Of a DNA stretch of 64,000 bases, positions 27,699-37,589 are shown one piece after another. Within the stretch, counting starts at the first letter, position 1. The number at the start of each line of letters is the position of its first letter. The notes beneath the pieces are model-generated. The model saw nothing but the letters and a program-made list of their open reading frames with translations. It did no database searches and had not been told where the DNA came from. Made by a program: the position numbers and the translations under genes. This DNA is from AP-15 sp963755435 (GTDB taxonomy: Bacteria; Pseudomonadota; Alphaproteobacteria; ATCC43930; CGMCC-115725). The stretch is from NCBI GenBank assembly GCA_963755435.1, contig CAVWJX010000003.1, positions 620,001 to 684,000 of the forward strand. The letters run 5' to 3'.

Positions 27699-29689
27699 AG
27701 CGCCGCCGAGACGATTGCCGGCGCGCGCTCGGTCACCAGCGGCAAGGCGATGCGCATCGTCGTGCCCGCTCCCACTTTGGAAATCACCTCGATATCGCCC
27801 CCGGCCATGCGGATGAGCTCGCGCGTTTGAAAGGCGCCGATGCCGTAGCCGCCCGATTTGGTCGAACGGAACGGTAGAAATAGCTCATCGCGGATGAAGG
27901 ATTCGTTCATCCCGGCGCCGCGGTCGGCGACGTCGATCAGGTACCGGCCGCCGTGCCGGCGCGCCGACAGCGTGACCGGGCTTCCCGGCGGCGAGGCGTC
28001 GATCGCGTTCTGCACCAGATGGGTGAGGGCGGAGCGCAGCCCGTCGGGTGCGATCGCCACCATCGCGTCGGCGCCATCGCCGCCGCTCTCGACCCGCACC
28101 GCGCCGCCGGCGAACCCGGCCGCCACCGCATCGAGGATCGCCCGCGGGTCGGCCACATGCGGTGTTCGCGGCGCGGCATCGGCGGCGTCGGTCTTGAGCT
28201 GGCTGAGCAGGTGGTTCATCCGGGCGACCGCATCCTCGACCGTCTGCAGCATGTCCCGCTGGAAATCGGGATCGGCGAGGTAGCGTCGCGCGTTGGACAC
28301 GATCAGGCCGAGCTGGCTCGCCAGGTTTTTGATGTCATGGACCACGAAGGCGAAGCGTTTGCTGTATTCGGTCAACAGCTCGGCGTCGCGCAACCCCTTG
28401 GTCGAGCGCGCCTCGGCGAGATAGCTGGCGGCTTGGCGGCCGGACGCGCGCAACAGATCGAACGCTTCCCAATCGAGCCCGCCGGGGTGTGCCGCGCGAT
28501 CGAGCACGACAAAGCCGACGAGCTCGCGGCGATGCGACAGCGGCACCGCCAACCAGGCCCGCGGCGAGGCGAACAGCCAGCCATTGCCGGCTCTGTCCGG
28601 GGCTGGGTCGGGGCCGTTTTCCTGGATCCAGCTGCCGTCGCGAAAGCCGGCGATAAACAGGTCGTCGCCCGCCACCCGCAGGCCGCGCACGGCCCCGAGC
28701 CGCCATGACGCGGTCGGCTCAAAGCCGCCGCCCGGGGTGGCCGACCACAGCATCCCGGCCGGGCTGTCGACGAATTCGGCGAGCGCGCGAATGATCCGGA
28801 CCGGCAGTTCTTCGGCTTCCCGCGGCTCGGACACGACATCGATGAATTTCTGCCACTCGACCCGGTAATCATAGCGATGGGTGAAGAAATTTCGCGAGAT
28901 CGCGAATTTGAGCCGCTGGCGCAGGCTGCCCGAGGACAGCACCGTAATCAGCACGACGATACTGCCGAGCAGCATCGCCAGCTGCAGCACCAGGCCCCAA
29001 TCGCCGCCGAACCGGCGCAGCAGCATGCCGACGATGGCCACGGCCAACAGGAAGCAGCCGCTGGCCACCAGGGTGACCGTGTGCAGCACGACCTGACGCG
29101 AGACGTGGATATCGACCCGCCACTCCCGGTTGCGGGCCATCGCCAGCGCCAATAGCGGCGTCATGAACGCGGCGGCGACCGCGCGGCCGAGCGCCAGGCC
29201 GGGATCGACGCGGCCGCGGGTCATGATCGCGTCCGAAAACAAAAACAGCTCGTAGGCGAACAACAGGCCGAGCGCGAGGCAGACCGGCCACACATGCCAG
29301 CGCCGCGACGGCGCGGTGTTGCGCCACAGGTTTTCGGCGGCCAGCAGCCCGAACACGCCAAACCCGATCCGGTCGAGCAACTGCGTATAGAGCGCCCAGG
29401 GCTGCGGACCGACGATCCAGGCCCACAGATCGATGGCGATCGCGGCGGCGCAGAAGACCAGCGCTGCGATCAGGTAGCGCCGGGCGACTTTCGAGCCCGG
29501 TTCGGCATGGACCGCGACGAGGGTCACGGCGAACAGCAGCCAGGCCGAAAGCCGCACGCTGTCGAGCAGCGCCGGGACCGCCGCCGGCAGCACTCCGGCC
29601 AACGCCGCCCCGGCCGCCCAGAGCGCGGTGGCCGCGCAGCCGGCAACGATCGCGACGCCGGTGCGGCTGGTCCGGCCGCGCAGCATCAT
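27695..29689 (-). CDS. prsK: PEP-CTERM system histidine kinase PrsK
   Basis: At least 664 residues. Several N-terminal membrane helices occupy about the first 250 residues. A GAF-like domain (about 290-420) follows, then the H-box FAFVVHDIKNLASQLG with His near 450, and the ATPase with VQNAIDASPPG (N box), DRGAGM and a GYGIGAF G box. The first ATG pair is at 29689, but the frame remains open upstream to at least 29779 and codes for the expected start of the first membrane helix. The true start may therefore be near 29767, where an ATA occurs in place of ATG just after the sugar transferase stop. It pairs with prsR. Confidence 0.92.
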
Positions 29690-29768
29690 CAGCGCGACGA
29701 TCGCGACAAACGCCAGCGCACATCCCGAATAGGTGGCTTCGATGACGGTTCTGGCCAGCGCCGTTATC

Positions 29769-31182
29769 CTATCTTGCTCCGTGGCTCCAGAAAATCACCC
29801 GCGCGGTTTGCAGCAGGATCAGAAAGTCCAAAAAGACGCTTTGATTTTTCACATAGTATAAATCGTAGGACAGCTTGTGCCGCGCGTCCTCGATCGAGGC
29901 GCCATAGGGGTAGTTGATCTGGGCCCAGCCGGTAATCCCGGGCCGCACCCAATGGCGTTCGGCATAGTAGGGGATCGCGGCTGCCAGATTGGCGACAAAA
30001 AAGGGCCGTTCCGGGCGCGGCCCGACAAAGCTCATATCGCCGCGCAGCACGTTCAGCACCTGAGCCAATTCGTCGATGCGCAGCTTGCGGATCACGGCGC
30101 CGACACGGGTCACCCGCGGATCGCCCTTGGTCGCCCATTTGGGGCTGCCGTCGCGCTCGGCGTCGACCCGCATGCTGCGGAATTTGAGGATGGTGAACAC
30201 CCGGCCGCGCAAGCCGACCCGTTCCTGGCGGTAGAGCACCGGACCGGCGCTGTCGAGCTTGATCAGGCAGGCGGTCGTGGCCAGCAGCGGCAGCGAGAAC
30301 ACCAGCAGCGCCAAGCTGACGATAATGTCGAACGCGCGTTTGAGCATCTTGTCGAGGATGCCGCAGCGAAACCCGTCGGAATAGAACAGCCAGCTCGGCC
30401 GCAGCGCCTCGAGATCGACGGTTCTGGTCTCACGCTCCCAAAAGTCGAGGAAATCGGTCACCCTGATGCCGGCGAGCTTGCAATGCAGCAGCTGGCGCAC
30501 CGGCAGGCCGCGGCGGTCGTCGGTCGCGACCACGAACTCGCTGGCGCCGAGCCGGGCGCCGAGATCAGCCAGCGCGTCGGGGTCGCTGCCCGAGCCGTGG
30601 AGCGCGCCGTCAAGCGCGCCGTCGCGGGCCGCCGCCGGCATCCGCAAAAACGAGACCGGCGTAAAATGCTGGTTCTCGCCGGTCTCGACCAAGTGGGCAA
30701 TCCGCGCCGCCTGGGTCCCGTCGCCGAGGACGACGATCCGCCGCTTCAACAGCCCGCGGCCCAGAAGTCACAACAAAGGTCGCGCGGGTCAGGGTGATGC
30801 AGCCGAGCCAGACCAACGTCGCCTTGAGCGGCAGATTGCCGATATCGGGCAGATCCCGCAGCCCGGCGCGCCAATATTTGACCGCGACCGCGACCACCAG
30901 CAGCACCAGCACGAAGGCGACCGAGATCCGGCTGATCAGCAGCCGGACATCGACGAAGGTCTGTTCGCCATAGAGACCGATCGAGACCATCATGGCGATG
31001 GCGGCCAGCGCGAAGCCAGCCGAGAGCTGGGCCGGGAAGCTCGACAGGCCAAAGACCAGCAGCCCCGCGTCGCCCGCCTGAGACAACATCTGGTAGAGCG
31101 CGGCAGTGATCAGGAGCGCATCCGACGATACCAGCAGCACCACCGAAATAGGGATAAAATGCCGGAACAGTCTGAGCTGCAT
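29769..31182 (-). CDS. Exopolysaccharide polyprenyl-phosphate sugar transferase, with single-base frameshift
   Basis: Initiating glycosyltransferase for polysaccharide assembly. The N-terminal part (from ATG 31182) has four to five membrane helices (ISVVLLVSSDALLITAALYQ first). The C-terminal part has a Rossmann-like section (RRIVVLGDG) and the bacterial sugar transferase domain with KRAFDIIVSLALLVFSLPLL, FTILKFRSM and GDMSFVGPRPERP. The two parts are one base out of frame at about 30757-30762: an extra G in a G run. Removing it joins TSGPR to LLKRRIVV, giving about 470 residues as usual for the family. It lies directly upstream of prsK. Confidence 0.88.
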
Positions 31183-31336
31183 CGCTGATTAGTATGTCAA
31201 TATCGTGAAACGTTAACATCGGGCCGCGCCATGCCCAGCGCGTCAATATAGTAGCAGCAAGTGAGGCCGCCGTCCAGTAGAACGGGGTCGGCCGCGATAC
31301 GCGCGACTGGCTGCGCCGGGCCCCGGGCGCCGGCGA

Positions 31337-32305
31337 TTAGCCGGAGTTGGCGAGCGGCACCGGACCGCCGACGGCGACTGACGAATTGGCCGGGTTCGGC
31401 CGCGCCGGCAGCCGCAGGCGCCGCGGTTTGCCGGCGAGCGCCTCGCGGTGCTGCGCGAACAGGCCGCCGATCCAGTCGATGACCGCGCGCACGCAGGCGG
31501 CGCGGCGCAAGTCGCGATGGACAATGACCCAGTAATCCGCCGCCAACTCCGGCACCGGCGCGGTGACCCGCTCGAGCTGCGGGTCCAAGTCGGCGGCGTA
31601 GCACGGCAACAGCCCGATCCCGACCCCGGCGCGGATCGCTTCCAGCCGCATCAACAGATCGGCGGCGCGCAGCACCACCCGGCCGCCGCTGTCGCTGATC
31701 TGCCGGTCGAGCCAGCGCGCGCTCGAATAGTGGGCCTGCTCCTCGGTGTAGGTGATCCAACGGTCGCCGCCGGCACCGCGGGAGGCGCTGGCGTCGCGCT
31801 GGCGGTAGAGCGCCCCGGCGATCGCGCCGACTTTGGTGACATAAAGATTGCCGGCTTCGGGAACCCCGTGGCGCAGCGCCAAATCGGCGTCGCGGCGCGC
31901 CAAATTCGCGGTCTGCGGCGATTCGACGAGTTCGAGGGTGATCCCCGGCGGCAGGCCCAATTCCTGCGCATCGGCCAGATGGCGCGCCAACAGGATCGTC
32001 GCCCATTCGCCGACCGAGACGCGCACCGTGCCGCTCAAGGTCGGCGAGGCCGCGACCCGGTGGCGCTCGAAGGCGAGCGCCGCGGTCTCAAAGCCCTCGG
32101 CCGCGGTCATCAACGCCTCGCCGGCCGCATTGAGGCGCAGCCCCTCGGGCAGCCGGTCGAACAGCGCCGGCCCGCCGAACGAGGCTTCGAGCCCGGCCAG
32201 CCGACGGCCGACCGTCGGCTGGCTCAAGCCCAATGCCCGCCCGGCGGCGCGCAGCGAGCCGTGGCGGGCGACCGCGAGAAAGATGCGGATGTCGTCCCAG
32301 TCCAC
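31337..32305 (-). CDS. LysR-type transcriptional regulator
   Basis: A 322-residue LTTR. The winged helix occupies residues 1-60 (DDIRIFLAVARHGSLRAAGR, ALGLSQPTVGRRLAGLE). The periplasmic-binding-protein-like effector domain follows, with GIGLLPCYAADLDP in its second half. It is divergent from the fused ABC exporter with a 200-bp gap carrying an inverted repeat (see operator). LTTRs often regulate the divergent neighbour, so it probably controls the exporter; the effector is unknown. Confidence 0.9.
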   Translation of the reverse strand: MDWDDIRIFLAVARHGSLRAAGRALGLSQPTVGRRLAGLEASFGGPALFDRLPEGLRLNAAGEALMTAAEGFETAALAFERHRVAASPTLSGTVRVSVGEWATILLARHLADAQELGLPPGITLELVESPQTANLARRDADLALRHGVPEAGNLYVTKVGAIAGALYRQRDASASRGAGGDRWITYTEEQAHYSSARWLDRQISDSGGRVVLRAADLLMRLEAIRAGVGIGLLPCYAADLDPQLERVTAPVPELAADYWVIVHRDLRRAACVRAVIDWIGGLFAQHREALAGKPRRLRLPARPNPANSSVAVGGPVPLANSG

Positions 32306-32343
32306 CGGCGCCTCCTATAAAATTGCGCAGCGGGGCTGCGCCA

Positions 32344-32407
32344 AGCGATACATCCTCGTATCATGCCTTCTTAAGTTTGTCGATTGCCGCCATCATGATG
32401 TATCGCT
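32344..32407. promoter_or_regulatory. Candidate LysR operator: separated 11-bp inverted repeat
   Basis: AGCGATACATC at 32344-32354 and its exact complement GATGTATCGCT at 32397-32407 are 42 bp apart. The left arm also belongs to a local palindrome GATAC-N6-GTATC at 32347-32362. The spacing and position, 39 bp from the regulator start and about 100 bp from the exporter ATG, fit the recognition and activation half-sites bound by LysR tetramers. Confidence 0.5.
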
Positions 32408-32505
32408 AGCGTGATCGTTGCGGCGCGTTCGGCGCCGGCAGCAAAGCGGGTATGCCGAGACCGTGCGGCGATCGCCATGGTTCCGGCCGCGGAGGGAAAG
32501 CGCCG

Positions 32506-35500
32506 ATGTATTTCGACCGACGCCTTTGGCAGCTGACCCGCGGGCTGCGCGGATCGATCGGGTTGGCGATTCTGCTGGGGCTGGTCGCCTCGGTCGTCGG
32601 CATCGCCCGCTTCGCGATCCTCGGCGTGCTGCTGTCGCACGTGTTCAACGGCGGCGGGCTCGTCGCGGTGGCGGTCCCGGCCGCGGGCGTTGCCGCCGCG
32701 GTGCTGCTGCGCGGCTCGATCGAGCATCGCCGGGCGATGGTCTCGCACCGCACCGCGAGCCGGGTGCAGGAGGTGTTGCGCGGCCGCCTCTACGACAAGA
32801 TCGCCGAATTGGGGCCGGCCTGGTTTGCCGGCGAGCGCACCGGCGGGGTCATGCTGTCGATCATCGACGGGGTCGAGCAGCTGCAGAGCTTTTTCGGCCA
32901 ATACATCCCGCAATTGTCGATCGCGGTACTGACCCCGATCGCGATCTTTGCCTTTATCGCCTGGTGGGACCTGCCGGTGGCGACGGTGATGCTGGTCGCG
33001 GCGCTGGTCACCCTGATCGCCCCCAGCGCCTTTGCCCAGCGCGAGCGCGGCACCAGCCAGGGGCGCCAGCAGGCGCTCAAGGCTTTTGGCTCGGAGTTTC
33101 TCGACGGCGTCCAGGGGCTGCCGACCCTGAAGGCGTTCGGCCAGAGCCGGGAATTTGGCCGGCGCCTCGCCGCGAGGGCGCACCAATTGTGCGACAGCAC
33201 CCTGCGCGTGCTCTCGACCAGTGTGATGACCCGCGGCATCACCGATTGCGGGGTCGCGGTCGGCGCCGCCGCGGCGCTGGCGCTCGGCGTGTGGCGGGTC
33301 TCGCACGGGCTGATGAGCATCCAGGCCCTGCTGATCGTGCTGATGGCCGGGACCGAGGTGTTCCGCCCGTTGCGCGATCTGCGCATGGTGCTGCATCAGG
33401 GCATGGTCGGGCAGTCGGCCGCGGCCGGCATCAACGCCCTGTTGGCGGCCGAACCGCTGGTGCCGCCGCACCCGGCCGCATTGCCGCCGACCCTCTCGCT
33501 ATTGCCGACGATCGCCTTCGAGGATGTCCGGTTCGCTTATCCGGGCGGGCGCGGGGCGGCGCATGACCGGCTTTCCTTTAGCGTCGGCGCCGGCGAGAAG
33601 ATCGGCATCGTCGGCCCGAGCGGCTCGGGCAAATCCTCGATCGCGCGCCTGCTGCTGCGGCTCTTTGACCCGCAAGCGGGCCGGGTGCTGATCGGCGGGC
33701 GCGATCTGAGGGCACTCGACCCCGAAACGGTGCGCCGGATGATCGCGGTCGTCCACCAGGACACCTATCTGTTCCACGGCACGGTCGAGGAGAATCTGCG
33801 GCTCGGCAAGCCCGACGCCGACCAGGCGGAACTCGATGCCGCGGCGCGCGACGCCAACGCGCTCGAATTCATCGCCGCCTTGCCGCAGGGCTGGCAGACG
33901 ATGATCGGCGAGCGCGGGGTCATGCTGTCGGGCGGCCAGCGCCAGCGCCTGGCGATCGCCCGCGCCCTCTTACGCGACGCGCCGATCCTGATCCTCGACG
34001 AGGCCTTGTCCTCGGTCGACGCCGAAAACGAGGCGGTGATCCAGCAGGCGATCGACCGCCTCGCCGCCGGGCGCACCACCCTCATTCTGGCGCACCGGCT
34101 GTCGAGCGTGATCGGCGCCGACCGCATCCTGGTGCTCGACCACGGCCGCCTCGTCGAGCAAGGCCGCCACGCCGAGCTGATCCGCCGCGACGGGCCGTAC
34201 CGCCGGCTGATGGGGGCGCAGGCGCAAGAGCGCGAGGGCGACATCGCTCTTGCCGCAGACAGCGCCTCCGCGGATGCCGCGGGCGGCGACGAGATCGACA
34301 TCGCCGGCGAGACCGCCCCGGCCGAACTCGCCGCCGAGGCCGCCGCGGTCGGCTGGGCCGCGACCCTCGGCACCCTGGTCGCGATCATCCGCCCGTGGCG
34401 GCGGCGCTTTGCGATCGTCGTCGGCTCGGGGATCGCCCGGGTCGCGGCCTTTATCGGGGTCGGGGTGTTGGGGGCGCTCGCCGTCGCCGCGGTCAAGACC
34501 GGCTCGCCCTATGGCTGGCTGCTGATCCTGCTGGCCCTGGCGGCGCCGCTGGCCGGGCTGCTGCATTGGCTCGAATCCTGGCTTGCCCACGACATCGCCT
34601 ATCGGCTCCTGGCGGAGATGCGGATCGCCTTGTTCGACAAGCTCGACAGCTTGGCCCCGGCCTATCTGTTGCGCCGGCGCTCTGGCGATCTGATCGCGCT
34701 CGCCAGCCAGGATGTCGAGACCATCGAATATTTCTTCGCCCATACCGTGGCCCCGGCCCTGGTCGCGGTGCTGGTGCCGGCGACGGTGCTGATCGTGCTC
34801 GGCGTGGTGGCCTGGCCGATCGCGCTCGCCCTGCTGCCCTTCGTGCTGTTCGCGGCGTTGGCGCCGGTGGTGAGCCGGGCGCGCATCGACCGCCTCGGCG
34901 CCGAGGCCCGCGACGCGCTCGGGTTGTTGGGCGCCTACGTCACCGAGACAATCCAGGGCCTCAATGACCTGGTCGCATTTCAGGCGGTGGCCAGACGGCG
35001 CCGCAGTTTCATCGAGCTGGTGCGCTCCTATCAGCAGATCCGGCTCGAATTATTGGGCGATTTGTCGGCCCAGACGGCGCGGCTCGAAACCGTGACCGGG
35101 CTCGGCGGGCTCGCGGTGGCGGTGGTCGGCGCCCGGCTCGCCGCCGAGCACCACTTGGCGCCAACGATGCTGCCGTTGCTGATTCTGTTGTCGCTGTCGT
35201 CGTTTCTGCCGATTTCCGAGATCGCCCAGGTCAGCCGCCAGCTCGCCGACACGATCGCGTCGACCCGCCGGTACCACGCGGTGCAGCGCGAAGCGCCCGC
35301 CGTCACCGATGGCCCGCTGCGTCCGCCCGAACCGCAAGGCGGCTCGGCAATCCGCTTCGAGGGGGCGAGCTTTACCTATCCCGGCGCGCGCCGCCCGGCC
35401 CTGAGCGACATCCGTCTCGAAGTGCCGGCCGGGGCGACATTGGCCTTGGTCGGGCCGTCCGGCGCCGGCAAGACCACGATCGCCAATTTGCTGCTGCGCT

Positions 35501-36102
35501 TCTGGGACCCGCAGGCCGGGCGCATCCTGATCGACGGGGTCGACCTGCGCGAGTTCGAGCTCGACCATCTGCGCCGCCGCGTCTCGCTGGTGTCGCAGGA
35601 CACCTATCTGTTCAACGACACCTTGCGCGCCAATGTGGCATTGGCCCGGCCCGAGGCCGACGAGGCGGCGATCCACCGCGCGCTGGAACAGGCGGCGCTG
35701 GCCGAATTTGTCGCCAGCCTGCCGCAAGGGCTCGACACCCCGGTCGGCGAACGCGGCGTGCAATTGTCGGGCGGGCAGCGCCAGCGGGTGGCGATCGCCC
35801 GCGCTTTTCTGAAAAACGCGCCGACTTTGGTGCTCGACGAGGCGACCTCGCATCTGGACGCGGTCAGCGAGGCGCAGGTGCGCGCTGCACTCGACGCCTT
35901 GATGCGCGACCGCACCACGATCGTCATCGCCCACCGGCTCTCGACCGTGCGCAACGCCGATTTGTTGGCGGTGCTCGACCGCGGGCATCTGGTCGAAACC
36001 GGCAGCCATGCCGAGCTGGTCGCCCGGAACGGCCTCTACGCCCGGCTGATCCGCCGCCAGATCGGGGGCGCGCAGCAGCCGCTCCGCGCGGTCGGCGATT
36101 AG
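32506..36102 (+). CDS. Fused double ABC exporter (CydDC/MsbA-like, two TMD-NBD units)
   Basis: A 1198-residue polypeptide containing two complete half-exporters in tandem. Unit 1 has six helices and then a nucleotide domain with Walker A GPSGSGKSS near residue 369 and LSGGQRQR near 474. After a linker rich in Ala/Glu (about 585-620), unit 2 repeats the layout with GPSGAGKTT near 983 and LSGGQRQR near 1084. Both have intact DE-containing Walker B and H-loops (AHRLSS, AHRLST), so both ATP sites look active. Bacterial exporters are usually half-size, with CydD and CydC separate. The ATG at 32506 follows ggaggga; an upstream start at 32452 is less likely. Confidence 0.9.
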   Translation: MYFDRRLWQLTRGLRGSIGLAILLGLVASVVGIARFAILGVLLSHVFNGGGLVAVAVPAAGVAAAVLLRGSIEHRRAMVSHRTASRVQEVLRGRLYDKIAELGPAWFAGERTGGVMLSIIDGVEQLQSFFGQYIPQLSIAVLTPIAIFAFIAWWDLPVATVMLVAALVTLIAPSAFAQRERGTSQGRQQALKAFGSEFLDGVQGLPTLKAFGQSREFGRRLAARAHQLCDSTLRVLSTSVMTRGITDCGVAVGAAAALALGVWRVSHGLMSIQALLIVLMAGTEVFRPLRDLRMVLHQGMVGQSAAAGINALLAAEPLVPPHPAALPPTLSLLPTIAFEDVRFAYPGGRGAAHDRLSFSVGAGEKIGIVGPSGSGKSSIARLLLRLFDPQAGRVLIGGRDLRALDPETVRRMIAVVHQDTYLFHGTVEENLRLGKPDADQAELDAAARDANALEFIAALPQGWQTMIGERGVMLSGGQRQRLAIARALLRDAPILILDEALSSVDAENEAVIQQAIDRLAAGRTTLILAHRLSSVIGADRILVLDHGRLVEQGRHAELIRRDGPYRRLMGAQAQEREGDIALAADSASADAAGGDEIDIAGETAPAELAAEAAAVGWAATLGTLVAIIRPWRRRFAIVVGSGIARVAAFIGVGVLGALAVAAVKTGSPYGWLLILLALAAPLAGLLHWLESWLAHDIAYRLLAEMRIALFDKLDSLAPAYLLRRRSGDLIALASQDVETIEYFFAHTVAPALVAVLVPATVLIVLGVVAWPIALALLPFVLFAALAPVVSRARIDRLGAEARDALGLLGAYVTETIQGLNDLVAFQAVARRRRSFIELVRSYQQIRLELLGDLSAQTARLETVTGLGGLAVAVVGARLAAEHHLAPTMLPLLILLSLSSFLPISEIAQVSRQLADTIASTRRYHAVQREAPAVTDGPLRPPEPQGGSAIRFEGASFTYPGARRPALSDIRLEVPAGATLALVGPSGAGKTTIANLLLRFWDPQAGRILIDGVDLREFELDHLRRRVSLVSQDTYLFNDTLRANVALARPEADEAAIHRALEQAALAEFVASLPQGLDTPVGERGVQLSGGQRQRVAIARAFLKNAPTLVLDEATSHLDAVSEAQVRAALDALMRDRTTIVIAHRLSTVRNADLLAVLDRGHLVETGSHAELVARNGLYARLIRRQIGGAQQPLRAVGD

Positions 36103-36208
36103 CGCCCGCCGCGACCGATCCGGCGCCATTCTGCTGCGGCTGCGACCGAACCCGATTTACCGATCTTTAACATTCGGCCGCATAAAATCGCCGAACGGTT
36201 GCAGCTTT

Positions 36209-36246
36209 AAGGCTTACAGGATACCATAAGGCTTAGAGGATCCCAT
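36209..36246. repeat. Two 19-bp tandem repeats
   Basis: The units aaggcttacaggataccat and aaggcttagaggatcccat lie head to tail upstream of the small membrane-protein gene, differing at two positions. They could be a regulator site pair or a slippage product. Confidence 0.7.
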
Positions 36247-36297
36247 GCAGCGATAGCTCGCATCGTGACACGCGAGGTCGGCTCGGCCGAGAGCGAT

Positions 36298-36696
36298 ATG
36301 CACAGCGCACTCGAAGAGGAAATACGCGGCCGGCTCACCAGCCTGGCGTTTCGCGTCCGACAATACGATTTGGGTGTCGTATTGGCGGTAGCACTTTGTT
36401 TTACACCGTTTCCGCCGGCGATGCTGATCGGGCTGATTTTGGCGGTTTCTCACCTTGCCTTCGCGCGCCGCAAATTATCGCCTTCCGAAGCCTCGCTGCT
36501 TGGCCTCGCGATCCTGGTCGCCGCCGGCTACATCGCCGCCTGGACGATCGGGATCTATTGGCTGGCGCGGGTGGGCGCGCTCAATGCCATCCGCGACTTG
36601 GCAACCGATTGGGCCTGGTGGCTGCTGCGCACCTTCGAGCCCGGCTTCTTGCGCCATACTCTCTCGGCACCGCCGCCGCTGCTTCGTCACGCCTAG
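36298..36696 (+). CDS. Small membrane protein, unknown
   Basis: A 132-residue protein (143 if a GTG at 36265 is used). It begins with an acidic cytoplasmic segment (MHSALEEEIRGRLTSLAFRV), then three hydrophobic helices at roughly 28-58 (closely spaced pair) and 65-90, and an amphipathic C-terminus. No family is recognised. The end of the gene runs into the first of the CCGCTGCTTCGTCACGCC direct repeats, so the last residues (LLRHA) come from the repeat. Confidence 0.55.
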   Translation: MHSALEEEIRGRLTSLAFRVRQYDLGVVLAVALCFTPFPPAMLIGLILAVSHLAFARRKLSPSEASLLGLAILVAAGYIAAWTIGIYWLARVGALNAIRDLATDWAWWLLRTFEPGFLRHTLSAPPPLLRHA

Positions 36697-36923
36697 AACC
36701 GCTGCTTCGCCACGCCTAGTGCTTAGACACAAACATATAAGTCAACCAACCCGTCATGGCCGGGCTTGACCCGGCCATCCACGAACGGCGGCACAAACTC
36801 TACTGCTTCCGTGGATGCCCGGCACAAGGCCGGCATGACGGATTGAGGTAGGATTGCACCATCTGAATGCGTCTGAGCACTAGAACCGCTGCTTCGTCAC
36901 ACCTAGAACCGCCGCTTCGCCAC
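36676..36923. repeat. Degenerate 23-24-bp direct repeats, four copies, split by a MITE-like element
   Basis: Units of the form ccgctgcttcgtcacgccta plus gaa occur twice before and twice after the element at 36719-36880. The flanking order suggests a tandem array that was interrupted at a CTAG in one unit. Confidence 0.65.
36719..36880. mobile_element. MITE-like element (162 bp) inserted at CTAG
   Basis: The ends are imperfect inverted repeats, GTGCTTAGACAC on the left and the complement of GTGCTCAGACGC on the right. TA, within CTAG, is duplicated on both sides (36717-36718 and 36881-36882). The interior is the dispersed CCGTCATGGCCGGG palindrome (36751-36841). There is no coding capacity. 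TA duplication at YTAR sites is typical of IS5-family (IS427-like) elements, so a transposase of that type may mobilise it. Confidence 0.6.
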
Positions 36924-36943
36924 ACCGAAAACGAGCGCCGCCG

Positions 36944-37448
36944 ATGTCGCAGGGCCACAATCAGCCGATCCGCTACGGGCCGGCGTCCGACAAGCAGGCG
37001 GATCAGAAGTTCTGCTATGCCTGCGGCGTGATCATGCACGTCTCGGCGACGGACTGTCCGAACTGCGGCGCCAGACAAGCCGATGCCGGCGTTGCCCGGC
37101 CGCGGATTGCCGGCGGCAACCCCGAGCTGTCCCGGATCGGGACAGGTCTATTGCCGCGGTTGCGGCCATGCGCTGCACCAGGCCGCTCCGCTGTGCCCAA
37201 GCTGCGGAGCGCCGCAATCGCCTCTAGGTTCGGCCTCGATCGGCCCGGCAAAGAGCAAAATTGTCGCGGCGCTGCTGGCGTTTTTCCTCGGCGGGTTTGG
37301 CGTGCATAAATTCTACCTCGGTCAGGTCGGCCTCGGCATTTTATATCTGCTGTTCTGCTGGACCTTTATTCCGGCGGTGATCGCGCTGATCGAGGGCATC
37401 GTCTATCTCGCGACCTCCGACCGGCGTTTTGCCGAAAAATATGGCTAG
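36944..37448 (+). CDS. Double zinc-ribbon TM2-domain membrane protein, frameshifted
   Basis: The N-terminal part from ATG 36944 has one zinc ribbon (FCYACGVIMH...CPNCGARQ). In the next frame a second ribbon (YCRGCGHALH...CPSCGAPQ) leads into a TM2 domain of two helices, FFLGGFGVHKFYLGQVGLG and FIPAVIALIEGIVYLA. Frames switch between about 37080 and 37140, where one extra base must lie. Joined, the protein is about 167 residues, a usual architecture for zinc-ribbon-TM2 proteins of unknown role. The indel hides the true inter-ribbon linker. Confidence 0.75.
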
Positions 37449-37589
37449 TCCGGTGGCGCATTCGGAGGGTGCAGGCGCACCGCGCCGGCGTGAGCCCGGC
37501 CGGGTGCCGGGCAGCCAGGTAAACTGGCGGAGCTGACGCCGCAATTCCGTGGATGGCCGGGATCAGCCCACGGCTGTCCGGTTCCGGTT

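Noticed and set aside
29769..30749. Sugar transferase C-terminal part as a separate gene starting at TTG 30749
   Set aside because: The frame just upstream supplies the missing membrane domain and the two join by removing one G, so it is one gene.
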